DNA from: Chitinophagaceae bacterium
GTDB lineage: Bacteria; Bacteroidota; Bacteroidia; Chitinophagales; Chitinophagaceae
Assembly (NCBI GenBank): GCA_017307755.1
Contig: JAFKGQ010000019.1
Span: 5,001 to 69,000 of the forward strand
Direction of reading: 5' to 3'
Length of the DNA stretch: 64,000 bases
A model generated the notes under the pieces. It saw nothing but the letters and a program-made list of their open reading frames with translations. It made no database searches and had not been told where the DNA came from. The translations under genes and the position numbers were made by a program. This document shows, piece by piece, positions 33,676-42,768 of this stretch. Position 1 is the stretch's first letter, and each line of letters starts with the position of its first letter.

Positions 33676-36600
33676 TTAAAATTTGATCGTTGCACCTAAT
33701 AGGAATGTTTTTGCCGCGGGATAGGTGGTATAGTCAACACCCAGCGACTGGTTACCGTTTACATTTTTGGTAGTATTCACCAAAGGATCGTAGCCGGAAT
33801 AATTAGTAATGGTAAACAGATTCTGAGCGCTTACATATAAGTTGAGCGATTGCAGCCAGGGAAGTTGTTTGAAAGTAAAGGTATTCCCCAAACGCAGATT
33901 GTTAAGACGGAGGAAATCTGATTTCTCCAGGTACAGCGATGACACGGCTACCTGGTTACCAAAGTTTGCTTTAGCATCAACATATTTTTTCAGCACGTTG
34001 CGATCTGTTGAAAGGTTGTTGATGTTCAGTTCAAGCGCTGTGTTGTTAAATAAGTACCCGCCGGTTTGTCCAATAAAAGAAACCCCCAGATCAAGGGTCT
34101 TATAGCGTAACAGGCTATTGAAGCCGTAGTTGAATTTGGGAATAGCCCCTGGAAATATCTCCCTGTCAGCTGCATTGATGATACCATCTCCATTTTTATC
34201 TTCGAATATATCCTTTCCATTTTGGTCATAGCCCAGGTGCTTTAACATAAAAAATGAGCCTGCCGCATAGCCATTTTTATAGATATTGGCAGTTACACCA
34301 GAAAGTCCGGGACCTGAGATGCTGCCAGAATATAATTCCGAAATAGGAAGGCCTTTGATGGTGTTATTCAATGTAGACCCATTCACATCAACAGACAATG
34401 AGAGGTCTTTAGTGCTGATCAGTTGGGAACCCAGTGTAAACTCAAAACCCTTGTTCACGATCTGGCCAGCCACATTCTTCCATACCGTAGTAGTAGGGCT
34501 TAATGGTTCTGAAGGAATGTTCAGGATAGGGTCTTTTGTGGTTTTGTTATAGTACTCCAATGAACCGTACAGTTTATTCTTGAAGAGTTCGAAGTCAACA
34601 CCCACGTTGTATTGCTCAACCAGTTCCCATTTAAGATTTGGGTTGGCGGTACGATTCACTGTAAGTCCATTTACCAGGTTAGTGCCATCCAGGTAATATC
34701 CTGCGGCCGATGATAAGGAATAGCTGGCCTGGGTAATTTTGTTGGGCACTTCCTGGTTACCAGTTTGTCCCCAGCTGGCACGCAGCTTCAGACTCCTGAT
34801 TGCTGAAATATTTTGAAGAAACGATTCGCGCGCAAGGTTCCAACCCGCTGCAAAAGAGGGGAAGTAACCATATTTGTTGTTGGCGCCAAAACGAGTAGAG
34901 CCGTCCGCGCGAAGAGATGCAGTAAGCAGGAACCGGTTGTCGTAGTTATAATTCAAACGACCGAAGTATGATTGCAGCTCGTTCTCCTGGGCATATCCGC
35001 TGGGGCTGGAGGGCGTTCCGGAATAACCCGGATTATACATGGGCGGTACGCCTGTACCCTGTGCAGCAATATTCTGCATACCGAAAGCCGTACCTGCAAC
35101 GTTGAACTTTTGATAGGAAAAACCACCCAATACGTCTATCTGGTGTTTTTGAATAGCCAGATTATAGGTGAGGTAATGTTCCAGCAAAGTAGTCAATGAT
35201 TTCAGGTTGTTTTGTATATAGGCGCCCTGGGGGGTTCTGTCGGTAACGTTAGGGTACATGGTAGTATTACGTTCCGAAGTTGATTTATCGAGCCCCAAAT
35301 TGAAGCGGTAGTTCAATCCTGGTAACAAACGCAATGAGGCTTCCACATTGCCCAATACCCGGAAAGTATTGGTTCTGTCATCATAAACACTAAGCACGTA
35401 TAGGGGATTGAACAACTGGATCATGTTGAAATTGGTATATTTACCGGCAGAATCAAACACATTCCTGGTGGGATTGGCCATCAGGGCATACATCATAAAC
35501 TGTCCGTCTGACCCGGCAGTATTTCCGTTGGGTATACCAGTTTCATCGATATTACTGGCGGTCAGGTTCATTTTAACGATCAACCGCTTGTTGTCGAAGA
35601 ACGACTCTTCGGCATTTAGCCTGGCGGTTGTTCTTTTGAAGTCGCTTTTCTTTATAATACCATTCTGATCAAGGCGAGAAAGCGATGCCACATAGCTACC
35701 TGTAGCAGTAGTTTTTGTAAACGACAGGTTGTGGTTTTGTACAAAGCCGTTGCGGAATATCGCGTCCTGCCAGTCAGTATTGCCGCCGTGATCGTAAGCC
35801 GGATTGGTCAATGCTTTCCGATATTCCGAAGCATTAAGCACCTTCATCTTCCTGATAACAGAGGAGGTACCCACATACATATCGTAGGTCAATGAGGGAT
35901 CGCCCTTTTTACCACGTTTGGTAGTAATGAGCACCACGCCGTTGGAACCCCTGGCTCCATAGATGGCCGCAGCAGAAGCGTCTTTTAAAACAGTGATGGT
36001 TTCAATATCACTTGTATTTAGAAAATTCAGTGGATTCTTGGCATCAGTGCTACCCAAACCCAAATCAGGGCTGCCTGCGCTCACGTTATCGTTGCTCAGG
36101 GGCACGCCATCTACCACAAAAAGCGGTGTGCTACCGCTGCGGATAGAACCCACACCACGGATAAATACATCAACACCTGCACCAGGCTCACCACTTGATT
36201 GCATGATGCGTACACCTGACACTTTACCCTGAAGCATGTTGTCTGCAGAAATAGTAACACCTTGTCTTATATTATCAGCCTTTAACTGAGTTAACGCACC
36301 GGTTACATCAGATTTGGTACGGCTGCCATAACCCACAACTACCACCTCTCCCAGTTGGCTGTTGCCGATTGTCATAGTCACCCGCAAGGATGTACCGCTT
36401 ACTGTTACTTCCTGATCGTTGTAACCAACAACAGTGATCATGAGTCTTTCACCCTCAGTTGCAGGCAGAGTAAATTCACCCTTTTCATTAGTTGTTGTCG
36501 TTTTTTTTGTGGAAAGTGATTTAACTGTGGCGCCGGCAATAGGTGCGCCATCCGGGCCAATTACTGTTCCTTTAACAGGCTCCCGTGAAGAAACCTGGTA

Positions 36601-36687
36601 ATACGTGTAATGGTTTGGCATATCAGCCCGGGAAGAGCTAATGCACGATAACCATACTCCTACCATAAATAGAAATCGGATGTTCAT
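33676..36687 (-). CDS. SusC/RagA family TonB-dependent receptor
   Basis: About 1003 residues from the ATG at 36687 (MNIRFLFMVGVWLSCIS, signal peptide); an in-frame codon at 36753 adds a poor leader. After it comes a carboxypeptidase-regulatory-like beta domain (KGTVIGPDGAPIAGATVKSL), then the TonB box/plug (GEVVVVGYGSRTKSDVTGAL; SIRSGSTPLFVVDGVPLSN; AAIYGARGSNGVVLITTKRG) and the 22-strand barrel ending in TFLLGATIKF. Together with SusD 12 bp downstream it imports large nutrients. No anti-sigma domain or regulator is next to it. Confidence 0.96.
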   Translation of the reverse strand: MNIRFLFMVGVWLSCISSSRADMPNHYTYYQVSSREPVKGTVIGPDGAPIAGATVKSLSTKKTTTTNEKGEFTLPATEGERLMITVVGYNDQEVTVSGTSLRVTMTIGNSQLGEVVVVGYGSRTKSDVTGALTQLKADNIRQGVTISADNMLQGKVSGVRIMQSSGEPGAGVDVFIRGVGSIRSGSTPLFVVDGVPLSNDNVSAGSPDLGLGSTDAKNPLNFLNTSDIETITVLKDASAAAIYGARGSNGVVLITTKRGKKGDPSLTYDMYVGTSSVIRKMKVLNASEYRKALTNPAYDHGGNTDWQDAIFRNGFVQNHNLSFTKTTATGSYVASLSRLDQNGIIKKSDFKRTTARLNAEESFFDNKRLIVKMNLTASNIDETGIPNGNTAGSDGQFMMYALMANPTRNVFDSAGKYTNFNMIQLFNPLYVLSVYDDRTNTFRVLGNVEASLRLLPGLNYRFNLGLDKSTSERNTTMYPNVTDRTPQGAYIQNNLKSLTTLLEHYLTYNLAIQKHQIDVLGGFSYQKFNVAGTAFGMQNIAAQGTGVPPMYNPGYSGTPSSPSGYAQENELQSYFGRLNYNYDNRFLLTASLRADGSTRFGANNKYGYFPSFAAGWNLARESFLQNISAIRSLKLRASWGQTGNQEVPNKITQASYSLSSAAGYYLDGTNLVNGLTVNRTANPNLKWELVEQYNVGVDFELFKNKLYGSLEYYNKTTKDPILNIPSEPLSPTTTVWKNVAGQIVNKGFEFTLGSQLISTKDLSLSVDVNGSTLNNTIKGLPISELYSGSISGPGLSGVTANIYKNGYAAGSFFMLKHLGYDQNGKDIFEDKNGDGIINAADREIFPGAIPKFNYGFNSLLRYKTLDLGVSFIGQTGGYLFNNTALELNINNLSTDRNVLKKYVDAKANFGNQVAVSSLYLEKSDFLRLNNLRLGNTFTFKQLPWLQSLNLYVSAQNLFTITNYSGYDPLVNTTKNVNGNQSLGVDYTTYPAAKTFLLGATIKF

Positions 36688-36761
36688 ACGTAAACGTTTA
36701 TTAAGTATTGGTTTAGAAAATAAGAGACACTTTGTACGTTCGATAGCATACAATTAGGGTT

Positions 36762-37094
36762 CTATAGGTGCATACACAAAATGTCTTTTGAACCCCTAGT
36801 GAGTAACAATTTGTTAATATAGGCTGCAAAAGAAAGTGTGCAGGTATAGCAGCATCGTAACCCGAAGCTGTAATGCAGAACAATAGACCACCCTGACAAT
36901 CCGCTAAAGGTGAATTTGGTTTCTCGAAAATTCGGAAAAACCCGCAAGTGCTCTACCATAATCACTTTACCTTCTGGTGTGCATAGCCGATGGCATTCTT
37001 TTAAAAAAAAGATCTTCTCTTCATGTGATCTTATTTCATGTACTGCCGATAGTAAAAAGACAATATCAACGGTATGATCTTTTAAAAGCTTGTT
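36762..37094 (-). pseudogene. Relic of a class I SAM methyltransferase
   Basis: Open in one frame from just below a stop at 37095-37097, reading DHTVDIVFLLSAVHEIR, then EEKIFFLKECHRL-CTPEGKVIMVEHLRVFPNF. That is the middle and motif-VI region of Bacteroidota class I methyltransferases (DIVF-AHEIR, PGGKVIVVEHLRD). The nucleotide-binding N-terminus is missing, and after NFRE the similarity ends. The strand and frame are clear; it is non-functional. Confidence 0.7.
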
Positions 37095-37235
37095 TCATCA
37101 AATCCGGTATTAATATGGAATCCCAATCAAGAGGCCCTTCCAACCTGGAGATCATGTAATAATGGAGAGATACAGACGATCCATCTGGGCGAATATGTCT
37201 CCTGTTACGGCGAAGAGACGGACGATGACAATTAA

Positions 37236-37265
37236 ATTCGATTTATGTTCCGGGTACAAAGGCCT
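37236..37265 (+). repeat. Possible distant tRNA-Glu scar (copy 5)
   Basis: 30 bp aligning without gaps to the copy-1 scar at 16441-16470: 22 identities, including aattcgatt at the start and ggtacaa-x-ggcc at the end. As in the other copies it leads into a terminator hairpin. Chance similarity is not excluded. Confidence 0.35.
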
Positions 37266-37290
37266 TCCGTCGATAACCGGAAGGCCTTTC
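37260..37290 (+). terminator. Terminator hairpin without an upstream plus-strand gene
   Basis: aaggccttccg / cggaaggcctt with an 8-nt loop, then ttcttttt. The gene to the left is on the minus strand, as for the other free-standing terminators of the scars. Confidence 0.75.
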
Positions 37291-37452
37291 TTTTTGGCAG
37301 CAACCCATCATCAATCTCCCTGAATAAACCAAAATGAAGCTAATCGAAGTCAAAACGGAGTTATCGTTCACTTGACGCATTTGACCCTATTGAATGTCAT
37401 TTTCGCACCCCGTTGGATCAAACAACGTTCGCTAGCTTTACAAAAAAAGATC

Positions 37453-38019
37453 ATGCGAAAAATTATAGTTACCGAGTTCATCACCCTTGATGGTGTTATC
37501 GAGGCGCCCGGCGGCAATGAAACTCCTCATCCTCACGGCGGCTGGCAGTTTAACTACAGATCTCCGGAAGGCGGGAAGTACAAGATTGATGAGCTTACCG
37601 GTGTGGATGCCTTGCTATTGGGCAAAACCACGTACGAAGGGTTCGCCGCGTACTGGCCTGGCCAGACCGGTGGCGGGTTTGCCGACCCCATCAACCAGAT
37701 GCCGAAATATGTCGTATCCAGAAGCCTGCAAAAGGTGGAGTGGAACAATAGCCATATCCTTCGCGACGTAGCGGGAGATGTCACGGCGCTGAAGAAGTCC
37801 GCTGGCGGTGATATCCTCGTCTATGGGAGTGCCACCCTTGTCAAAGCCCTGCTTCATCACGACCTCATCGACGAGTTGCGGCTGATGGTATATCCCCTCT
37901 CGATTGGCGGCGGGTTGAGACTTTTTGATGACAATCGGGAATTAAAGAAATTCACTCTCAAACACTCGCGCACGGTCGACAACGGTGTTCTTATTCTCGA
38001 ATATCAGCCGCTCCGTTGA
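37453..38019 (+). CDS. Dihydrofolate reductase-like (RibD C-terminal) protein
   Basis: About 188 residues from the ATG at 37453 (MRKIIVTEFITLDGVIEAPGG), the standard start of the RibD C-terminal/YyaP-like group. Family blocks: TLDGVIEAPGG, DALLLGKTTYEGFAAYWPG, ILVYGSATLVKALLHHDLIDELRLMVYPLSIGGG. NADPH-dependent reductase fold. These small enzymes are common in soil Bacteroidota; physiological substrate unknown. Not a true folA, which lacks this arrangement. Confidence 0.9.
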   Translation: MRKIIVTEFITLDGVIEAPGGNETPHPHGGWQFNYRSPEGGKYKIDELTGVDALLLGKTTYEGFAAYWPGQTGGGFADPINQMPKYVVSRSLQKVEWNNSHILRDVAGDVTALKKSAGGDILVYGSATLVKALLHHDLIDELRLMVYPLSIGGGLRLFDDNRELKKFTLKHSRTVDNGVLILEYQPLR

Positions 38020-38108
38020 CCCGGGATGCCGGGCGGTCAGTCAAAGGGTTACCCCGGTTGTTGCTTTGGCAACAATGATGTATCTTACTGACTGACAAAC
38101 ACACTTCT

Positions 38109-38489
38109 ATGCAAAAAATAACCGGTGTTGGCGGAGTCTTTTTCAAGGCACGCGACCCCCAGCGCCTTATGGAATGGTACGAGCAGCATCTGGGACTTCA
38201 ATTTCATGGTGGCTTTATACAGTTCAAATGGGCCGATGATCAGGGTAACAAGACCGCCGGTAGCACGACGGTTGCTATTTTTAAAGAAGACTCCGCTTAT
38301 TTTAACCCTGGTGAAAAGCCCTATATGATCAATTTCAGGGTTTCCGATCTGCGTGCCTTGCTCACGGAACTCCGGGAAAAAGGAGTAACCATCGCCGGTG
38401 ATATCCAGGAGTATGAATATGGTCGTTTTGGCTGGATCATCGATCCGGAAGGTAACAAAATTGAACTATGGGAGCCAATAGATGACTAG
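38109..38489 (+). CDS. VOC family protein
   Basis: 126 residues, a complete VOC fold: MQKITGVGGVFFKARDPQRLMEWYEQHLGL at the start, INFRVSDLRALLTELREKGVTIAGDIQEYEYGRFGWIIDPEGNKIELWEP at the end, with the metal-ligand Glu in KIELWEP. Lactoylglutathione lyase-like; ligand unknown. It converges on the frameshifted VOC gene at 38486 with a 4-bp overlap of the ends. Confidence 0.9.
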   Translation: MQKITGVGGVFFKARDPQRLMEWYEQHLGLQFHGGFIQFKWADDQGNKTAGSTTVAIFKEDSAYFNPGEKPYMINFRVSDLRALLTELREKGVTIAGDIQEYEYGRFGWIIDPEGNKIELWEPIDD

Positions 38490-38993
38490 ATAGCCTTCTG
38501 CATTTGTTTGATAGCAGTCCATCCTTCCGGCGTGATCCCCATGATCTCGGTGGCAACGCCTAAGATTTGGTAGGTATCAAAGAATGTCATCCGCGCAATA
38601 GGGTGATCGACTTCGCTAATGACCTCATAACCTTGTCCGTGCAGTTCGCTGGTGACCCGGTCGAAATCGCTAACTGGCAAACGGAAGGCAAGGTGCTGCG
38701 CCCCCCGCAGGATACCTGGCGAGATAATCATGGAACATGCTTTGGCCGGAAACAGGCTGGACAAGTTCGATAAATGTACCTCCGTTATAGGTCTGAGTGG
38801 TTAGCCATTCGCCAGCAACAACCTTTCCATAGTAGGTCATATCCAAATCCTGTGCGCGGATATGTTGCGGTTGGGGAAAGCCGGTGACACCCAGGGCGCC
38901 GGCAAGAAATTTTACGGCAACATTAATGTCCGGGACGACCCAGCCGATTTGAGCCAGCTCAAGTCCGGCGATGGTGTTGTTGATACTGTTCAT
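38486..38993 (-). pseudogene. VOC family gene with a frameshift in a G6 run
   Basis: Two overlapping frames encode one VOC protein. The first (from 38993, MNSINNTIAGLELAQIGWVVPDINVAVKF) runs through GGTFIELVQPVSGQSMFHDYL. The second carries AQHLAFRLPVSDFDRVTSELHGQGYEVISEV to the end at 38486. They join at six consecutive G (plus-strand C at 38701-38706): with five, the frame reads ARYPAGAQHLAFRLP continuously. Either a real frameshift, a phase-variable switch or a sequencing error. Restored product about 169 residues. Confidence 0.82.
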
Positions 38994-39126
38994 GTTTGTT
39001 GCTGTTAACTAATGATCTATCAAAGTTAAAACGAACAGGCTTCTTGTCTCAGGGGGATTCACGCCAACGTGAGGGTGGCTTTGTGACGATCTGAATCCTG
39101 GCATATTTTAAAAAAATGCGCATAAA

Positions 39127-39177
39127 TTTATAAATAAATGAATATTCTCTTATTTTTGCATTGCAAATATGAGAATA
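39127..39177 (+). promoter_or_regulatory. Promoter and palindromes before the TetR gene
   Basis: A -7 motif TATTTTTG (39151-39158) stands 20 bp after TTTA. Overlapping it are a perfect ttgca-t-tgcaa palindrome (39156-39166) and the wider repeat tattctc (39143) / gagaata (39171). These would suit autorepression. The ATG at 39169 lies only a few bases after the predicted start. Confidence 0.5.
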
Positions 39178-39756
39178 CGCGACACCAGGAAGGAAAATCT
39201 CGTCAAATCGAAAGCTATCGAATTGATAGTCAATGAGGGATTGGAAGGCTTTAGCATGAACAAGCTGGCCAAGGCATGCAAAATCTCCGTCAACACCCTT
39301 TATATCTATTACAAGGACCGGGATGACCTGATCATAAAGATCGCCCGCGAGGAAGGTAAGCGGATGTCCGACGCAATGATCAAAGAGTTCGACCCGAACG
39401 CATCATTTGAAGAAGGACTGCGTGTACAATGGAGAATCCGCTTTGAATATCTCAAAGACAAGCCGTTGCTGAAATCCTTCTTCGATCAGTTGCAAAGCTC
39501 AACCTATAAGGAGCAGATCGCAGACAGTCTGAATGAGTTCAGGGATGCCGTGACCATGTTTATGCAAAATGTCATCGCCCGCGGGGAAATGGTCGGCTTA
39601 CCGGCGGAGGTTTACTGGTCGGTCGCCCTTGCGCCGCTGTACAGCCTGATCAACTTCCACCATAAACAGCGAGGTCTGGACGGACACGCATTTGAGGTGA
39701 ACGAAAAAATACTTTGGACAACCTTCGACCTGGTTGTAAAAGCTCTCAAAAAATAG
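39169..39756 (+). CDS. TetR family regulator
   Basis: 195 residues. N-terminal HTH: RKENLVKSKAIELIVNEGLEGFSMNKLAKACKISVNTLYIYYKDRDDLI, classic TetR with the recognition helix VNTLYIYY. The C-terminal ligand domain is helical and unspecific in sequence. It lies 3 bp before the FAD monooxygenase gene in the same direction and presumably controls it, with release by the monooxygenase's substrate. Confidence 0.92.
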   Translation: MRIRDTRKENLVKSKAIELIVNEGLEGFSMNKLAKACKISVNTLYIYYKDRDDLIIKIAREEGKRMSDAMIKEFDPNASFEEGLRVQWRIRFEYLKDKPLLKSFFDQLQSSTYKEQIADSLNEFRDAVTMFMQNVIARGEMVGLPAEVYWSVALAPLYSLINFHHKQRGLDGHAFEVNEKILWTTFDLVVKALKK

Positions 39757-39786
39757 GCCATGCGCCGAAACTACAAATCAACACCC

Positions 39787-41340
39787 ATGAATAACTATCA
39801 AGATCAATCGACGTACGACGTAATCATTTCCGGGGCTGGCCCGGTAGGACTTTTCCTTGCCTGTGAACTGTCCCTGGCCAAATGTTCAGTCCTGATACTG
39901 GAAAAGGCGGAGGACCCGCACTCACCCTTAAAGCAGCTGCCTTTCGGGATACGCGGCCTTTCGGCGCCTACTATTGAAGCGCTTTACCGCCGGGGGTTGC
40001 TAAAAGAACTTGAGATACACAAACGTGTCAAAAACCCTCATGTAACCCCAACTTCCGGACAGGGGCAACAACCCCGTCGTCAGGTAGGGCACTTTGCCGG
40101 CATTCCATTTTATGACGTCAATATTGATACCTCACAATGGAGGGATCGCCTGCCGGGTTCTACCGACACCAGTTTGTTGTCTGAAATGGAGGAGCTTGAA
40201 ACAGTGTTGGCCCGCCGCGCAGAAACCCTGGGCGTAGAGATCAGGCGCGGGCTTGCCATTACTGATTTCCTTCAAACCGGGGATGAAGTGATCGTTCAGT
40301 CCGGCGATCTATCTTTTAAAGGTAAATGGCTCGTTGGTTGCGATGGAAGCCGTAGTGTTGTCCGCAAGACGGGTGGTTTTGAATTCGCCGGTACGGAGCC
40401 GGAATTTACCGGATATTCTACACAGGTCGACATTATCGACTCAGAGAAACTTAGCCCGGGCAGAAACGTGACGCCAACAGGCATGTACCTGCAATCCCAG
40501 CCAGGTTACATACAAATCCAGGATTTTGATGGCGGGGCATTTCATGATTCAAAAAAGCCAGTCACGCTTGAACACGTTCAGCGTGTGCTACGCTACGTCT
40601 CGAATACCGACGTTACTATCAGCGCCCTTCATATCGCAACCACCTGGACCGACCGGGCACGGCAGGCCACAACCTACCGCAACGGACGGGTGTTTTTAGC
40701 CGGCGATGCCGCGCACATTCACTCACCGTTGGGAGGTCAGGGACTTAACCTTGGGCTGGGCGATGCCATGAACCTGGGCTGGAAACTCGCCGCCACCATC
40801 CAAAACAAAGCGCCGGAAGGCTTGTTGGACAGTTATTATACCGAACGGCACCCCATTGGCGCACAGGTCCTGGATTGGTCACGCGCCCAGGTGGCGATCA
40901 TGAAACCAGCCCCCCAGGCCCGCGCGCTGAACGCGATCTTCCGCGACCTTATAAATACACGCGATGGCGCCACCTATATTGCGGGACGAGTGTGGGGTGT
41001 TCACACACATTATAATCTAGGCGGGGACCACCCTTTAGCAGGCCACAGCGTTCCCAACTTTGAGTTGGAAGATGGAACCACCATTGGCGACATGATGAAG
41101 GACGGCCATGGGTTACTGGTAGACCTTAGCACCGATATGTCCCTGCAACCGTTAGCTGCGGGCTATGTCGGCAGGCTTCTGTATATCAGTAGTCCGGCTA
41201 AAGATCAGTTGGGCACGACAGCCGTGCTTGTCCGCCCCGATGGTTTTGTCGCCTGGGCTACCGACACAGTCCCCAGCCTTCAGCACGCATCTACTGCTGT
41301 ATCGCATTGGTTTGGTCAGCCTATATATAGTGCATGTTGA
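39787..41340 (+). CDS. FAD-dependent monooxygenase (PHBH/TetX-like)
   Basis: 517 residues counting from 39787 (MNNYQDQSTYDV); an in-frame ATG at 39760 is also possible. The FAD site starts YDVIISGAGPVGLFLACELS. The second block GRVFLAGDAAHIHSPLGGQGLNLGLGDAMNLGWKLAA is the GDAAH motif of aromatic hydroxylases. C-terminal 130 residues form a thioredoxin-like domain remnant (FELEDGTTIGDMMKDGHGLLVDLS), as in phenol hydroxylase-type enzymes. It probably hydroxylates an aromatic compound or antibiotic. TetR gene immediately upstream. Confidence 0.9.
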   Translation: MNNYQDQSTYDVIISGAGPVGLFLACELSLAKCSVLILEKAEDPHSPLKQLPFGIRGLSAPTIEALYRRGLLKELEIHKRVKNPHVTPTSGQGQQPRRQVGHFAGIPFYDVNIDTSQWRDRLPGSTDTSLLSEMEELETVLARRAETLGVEIRRGLAITDFLQTGDEVIVQSGDLSFKGKWLVGCDGSRSVVRKTGGFEFAGTEPEFTGYSTQVDIIDSEKLSPGRNVTPTGMYLQSQPGYIQIQDFDGGAFHDSKKPVTLEHVQRVLRYVSNTDVTISALHIATTWTDRARQATTYRNGRVFLAGDAAHIHSPLGGQGLNLGLGDAMNLGWKLAATIQNKAPEGLLDSYYTERHPIGAQVLDWSRAQVAIMKPAPQARALNAIFRDLINTRDGATYIAGRVWGVHTHYNLGGDHPLAGHSVPNFELEDGTTIGDMMKDGHGLLVDLSTDMSLQPLAAGYVGRLLYISSPAKDQLGTTAVLVRPDGFVAWATDTVPSLQHASTAVSHWFGQPIYSAC

Positions 41341-41369
41341 TCATCATCTGCGACAATCTTTTTCTTTCG

Positions 41370-42290
41370 TCAGTTTGCTTCTGTATATTTTGAAAAATTG
41401 TCAAGGATCGCTTGCCAACCATTCTTTTGCATTTCTATAGGGTTTTCGGTTTCCGGGTCAAACGTTACAGTAACTTCGGTCTGGCTACCCTTCTTTTTGA
41501 AGATAACAGTCACTTTCCTCCCGTTGGGCATTGTATAGGAGAATCTTTCACCATCAATAACTTCATCATAAATAGCCTCAAAGTCAAAACCAAAGCTTCC
41601 ATCCCTGGCTTCCATCCTTGCCGAATATTTTCCACCTGTCCGCATATCATTTGACGCAGAAGGACAATGCCAGGAAGGATGTGCAAAGTTCCACTTTATA
41701 ATATGTTCGGGATTTGTATAATAGTCCCAAACTTTTTTTATGTCGGCGTTTATCACAGCACTAATAGTAACCCTATTATTAATTTTTTCTTTGCTGACGG
41801 TCAATAATAGTTCATCAAGTTTTTCCAGGGTCGCTATCATCCCTTTCTCCATACCCATTTGAACAACCTTTTCCAGATCTGAAAGAGATTTATAGATTGC
41901 GACAGTTTCTACCAAAGCGTTCTCTCCCTTTCCGAAAAAAGTCACAAACCACTCTGCTCGGGGTAGGTCTTTATTAATTTCACCATCTGCATTTGAGAAA
42001 GCATCTAATGCCGTATAATAGTCAATAGGTTTTATTTTCAAATATTCTGTCCAACCCCAATATTCAGTGCCGTTGGGGTCTACCATCGCATAATGCCAAT
42101 GCCCGCCTTCCCGGAAGTCCATTGATTTTGTCTTTGTAGTCAGCGGTTTGGGGGCAAACCATTGGTCAAGAAGTTCACTTTGGGTGTAACAGTCCCAGAC
42201 CAATTGTCTGTCGGCTAAAAATTCACGTCTGATCGTCAGCGTATTCTTTTCCTTATCCACAAGAAAATCGAATTGCAAATTGTGTTTCAT
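41370..42290 (-). CDS. Tandem AHSA1-like SRPBCC protein
   Basis: 306 residues holding two AHSA1 folds: the first with FLADRQLVWDCYTQSELLDQWFAP and GGHWHYAMVDPNGTEYWGW, the second with VINADIKKVWDYYTNPEHIIKWNFA and GGKYSARMEARDGSFGFDFEA. A short linker separates them at about residue 160. Such double-domain proteins occur with an ArsR regulator, as here, where the regulator gene overlaps this start by one base. Ligand binding is assumed. It converges with the monooxygenase gene. Confidence 0.92.
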   Translation of the reverse strand: MKHNLQFDFLVDKEKNTLTIRREFLADRQLVWDCYTQSELLDQWFAPKPLTTKTKSMDFREGGHWHYAMVDPNGTEYWGWTEYLKIKPIDYYTALDAFSNADGEINKDLPRAEWFVTFFGKGENALVETVAIYKSLSDLEKVVQMGMEKGMIATLEKLDELLLTVSKEKINNRVTISAVINADIKKVWDYYTNPEHIIKWNFAHPSWHCPSASNDMRTGGKYSARMEARDGSFGFDFEAIYDEVIDGERFSYTMPNGRKVTVIFKKKGSQTEVTVTFDPETENPIEMQKNGWQAILDNFSKYTEAN

Positions 42291-42607
42291 TATTTTTTCT
42301 TTTTTATAATTGATAAAAGGGTGTCAAGCTGTTGGAAGCGATCCTCCCAGATCGTTCTGAATTGTTCCAACCATTTGTCTATTTCTTTCATTTTGTCAAT
42401 TTCAAGTTGATAATAAATTTCCCGTCCCTGGTGCTCTTGTTTCACCAGTTCGCATTCAGTCAGGATCTTTAAGTGTTTTGAGACAGCCTGGCGTGTCATG
42501 TCAAAATGCTCTGCAATAGCATTAGGGGTCATTGCCTGTACTGCAATTAATACGATGATCGCCCTACGTGTCGGGTCCGCAATGGCTTGAAAAACATCCC
42601 TTCTCAT
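42290..42607 (-). CDS. ArsR family regulator of the SRPBCC gene
   Basis: From the ATG at 42607 (MRRDVFQAIADPTRRAIIVLI) 105 residues; a TTG at 42628 lies within a few bases of the predicted transcription start and is less likely. HTH: AIAEHFDMTRQAVSKHLKILTECELVKQEHQGREIYYQL. This is the subgroup that pairs with AHSA1-domain proteins. It overlaps the SRPBCC start by one base. Its own promoter carries a palindrome (42625-42640). Confidence 0.94.
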   Translation of the reverse strand: MRRDVFQAIADPTRRAIIVLIAVQAMTPNAIAEHFDMTRQAVSKHLKILTECELVKQEHQGREIYYQLEIDKMKEIDKWLEQFRTIWEDRFQQLDTLLSIIKKKK

Positions 42608-42624
42608 TGATTTGTCATTTTTAC

Positions 42625-42671
42625 GCAACTAATCAGTTGCAAATATATGAGCAACCGATCGTTTGCGCAAA
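42625..42671 (-). promoter_or_regulatory. Promoter and operator of the ArsR-SRPBCC operon
   Basis: Minus strand: TTTG (42668-42671), 20 bp, TATATTTG (42640-42647), a full consensus match. The perfect palindrome gcaact-N4-agttgc (42625-42640) spans the expected transcription start, well placed for autorepression. Confidence 0.72.
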
Positions 42672-42680
42672 TTTTTTTTC

Positions 42681-42768
42681 TTACTCCGTTCTGAAGCTCT
42701 TTACAGGATCAGCTACAGCAGTCCTAACAGCCTGGAAACCAATTGTACATCCGGCTGTATGTCCTTGT
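42681..42768 (-). pseudogene. C-terminal tail of an FtsX-type ABC permease
   Basis: In the gap after the phosphotransferase gene the minus strand reads TAGCTIGFQAVRTAVADPVKSFRTE then TAA. This ends exactly as MacB/FtsX-family permeases of Bacteroidota do (IGxQAxxAAxANPVKSLR-E). Only the last 29 codons remain, directly abutting the stop codon of the phosphotransferase gene (42769). The rest of the permease was presumably deleted when that gene arrived. Confidence 0.7.

Larger units (their letters stand above)
37095..37371. other. Intergenic stretch with possible scar and terminator
   Basis: No gene seen. Contains a possible tRNA-Glu scar at 37236-37265 and a terminator at 37260-37290. Confidence 0.5.
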
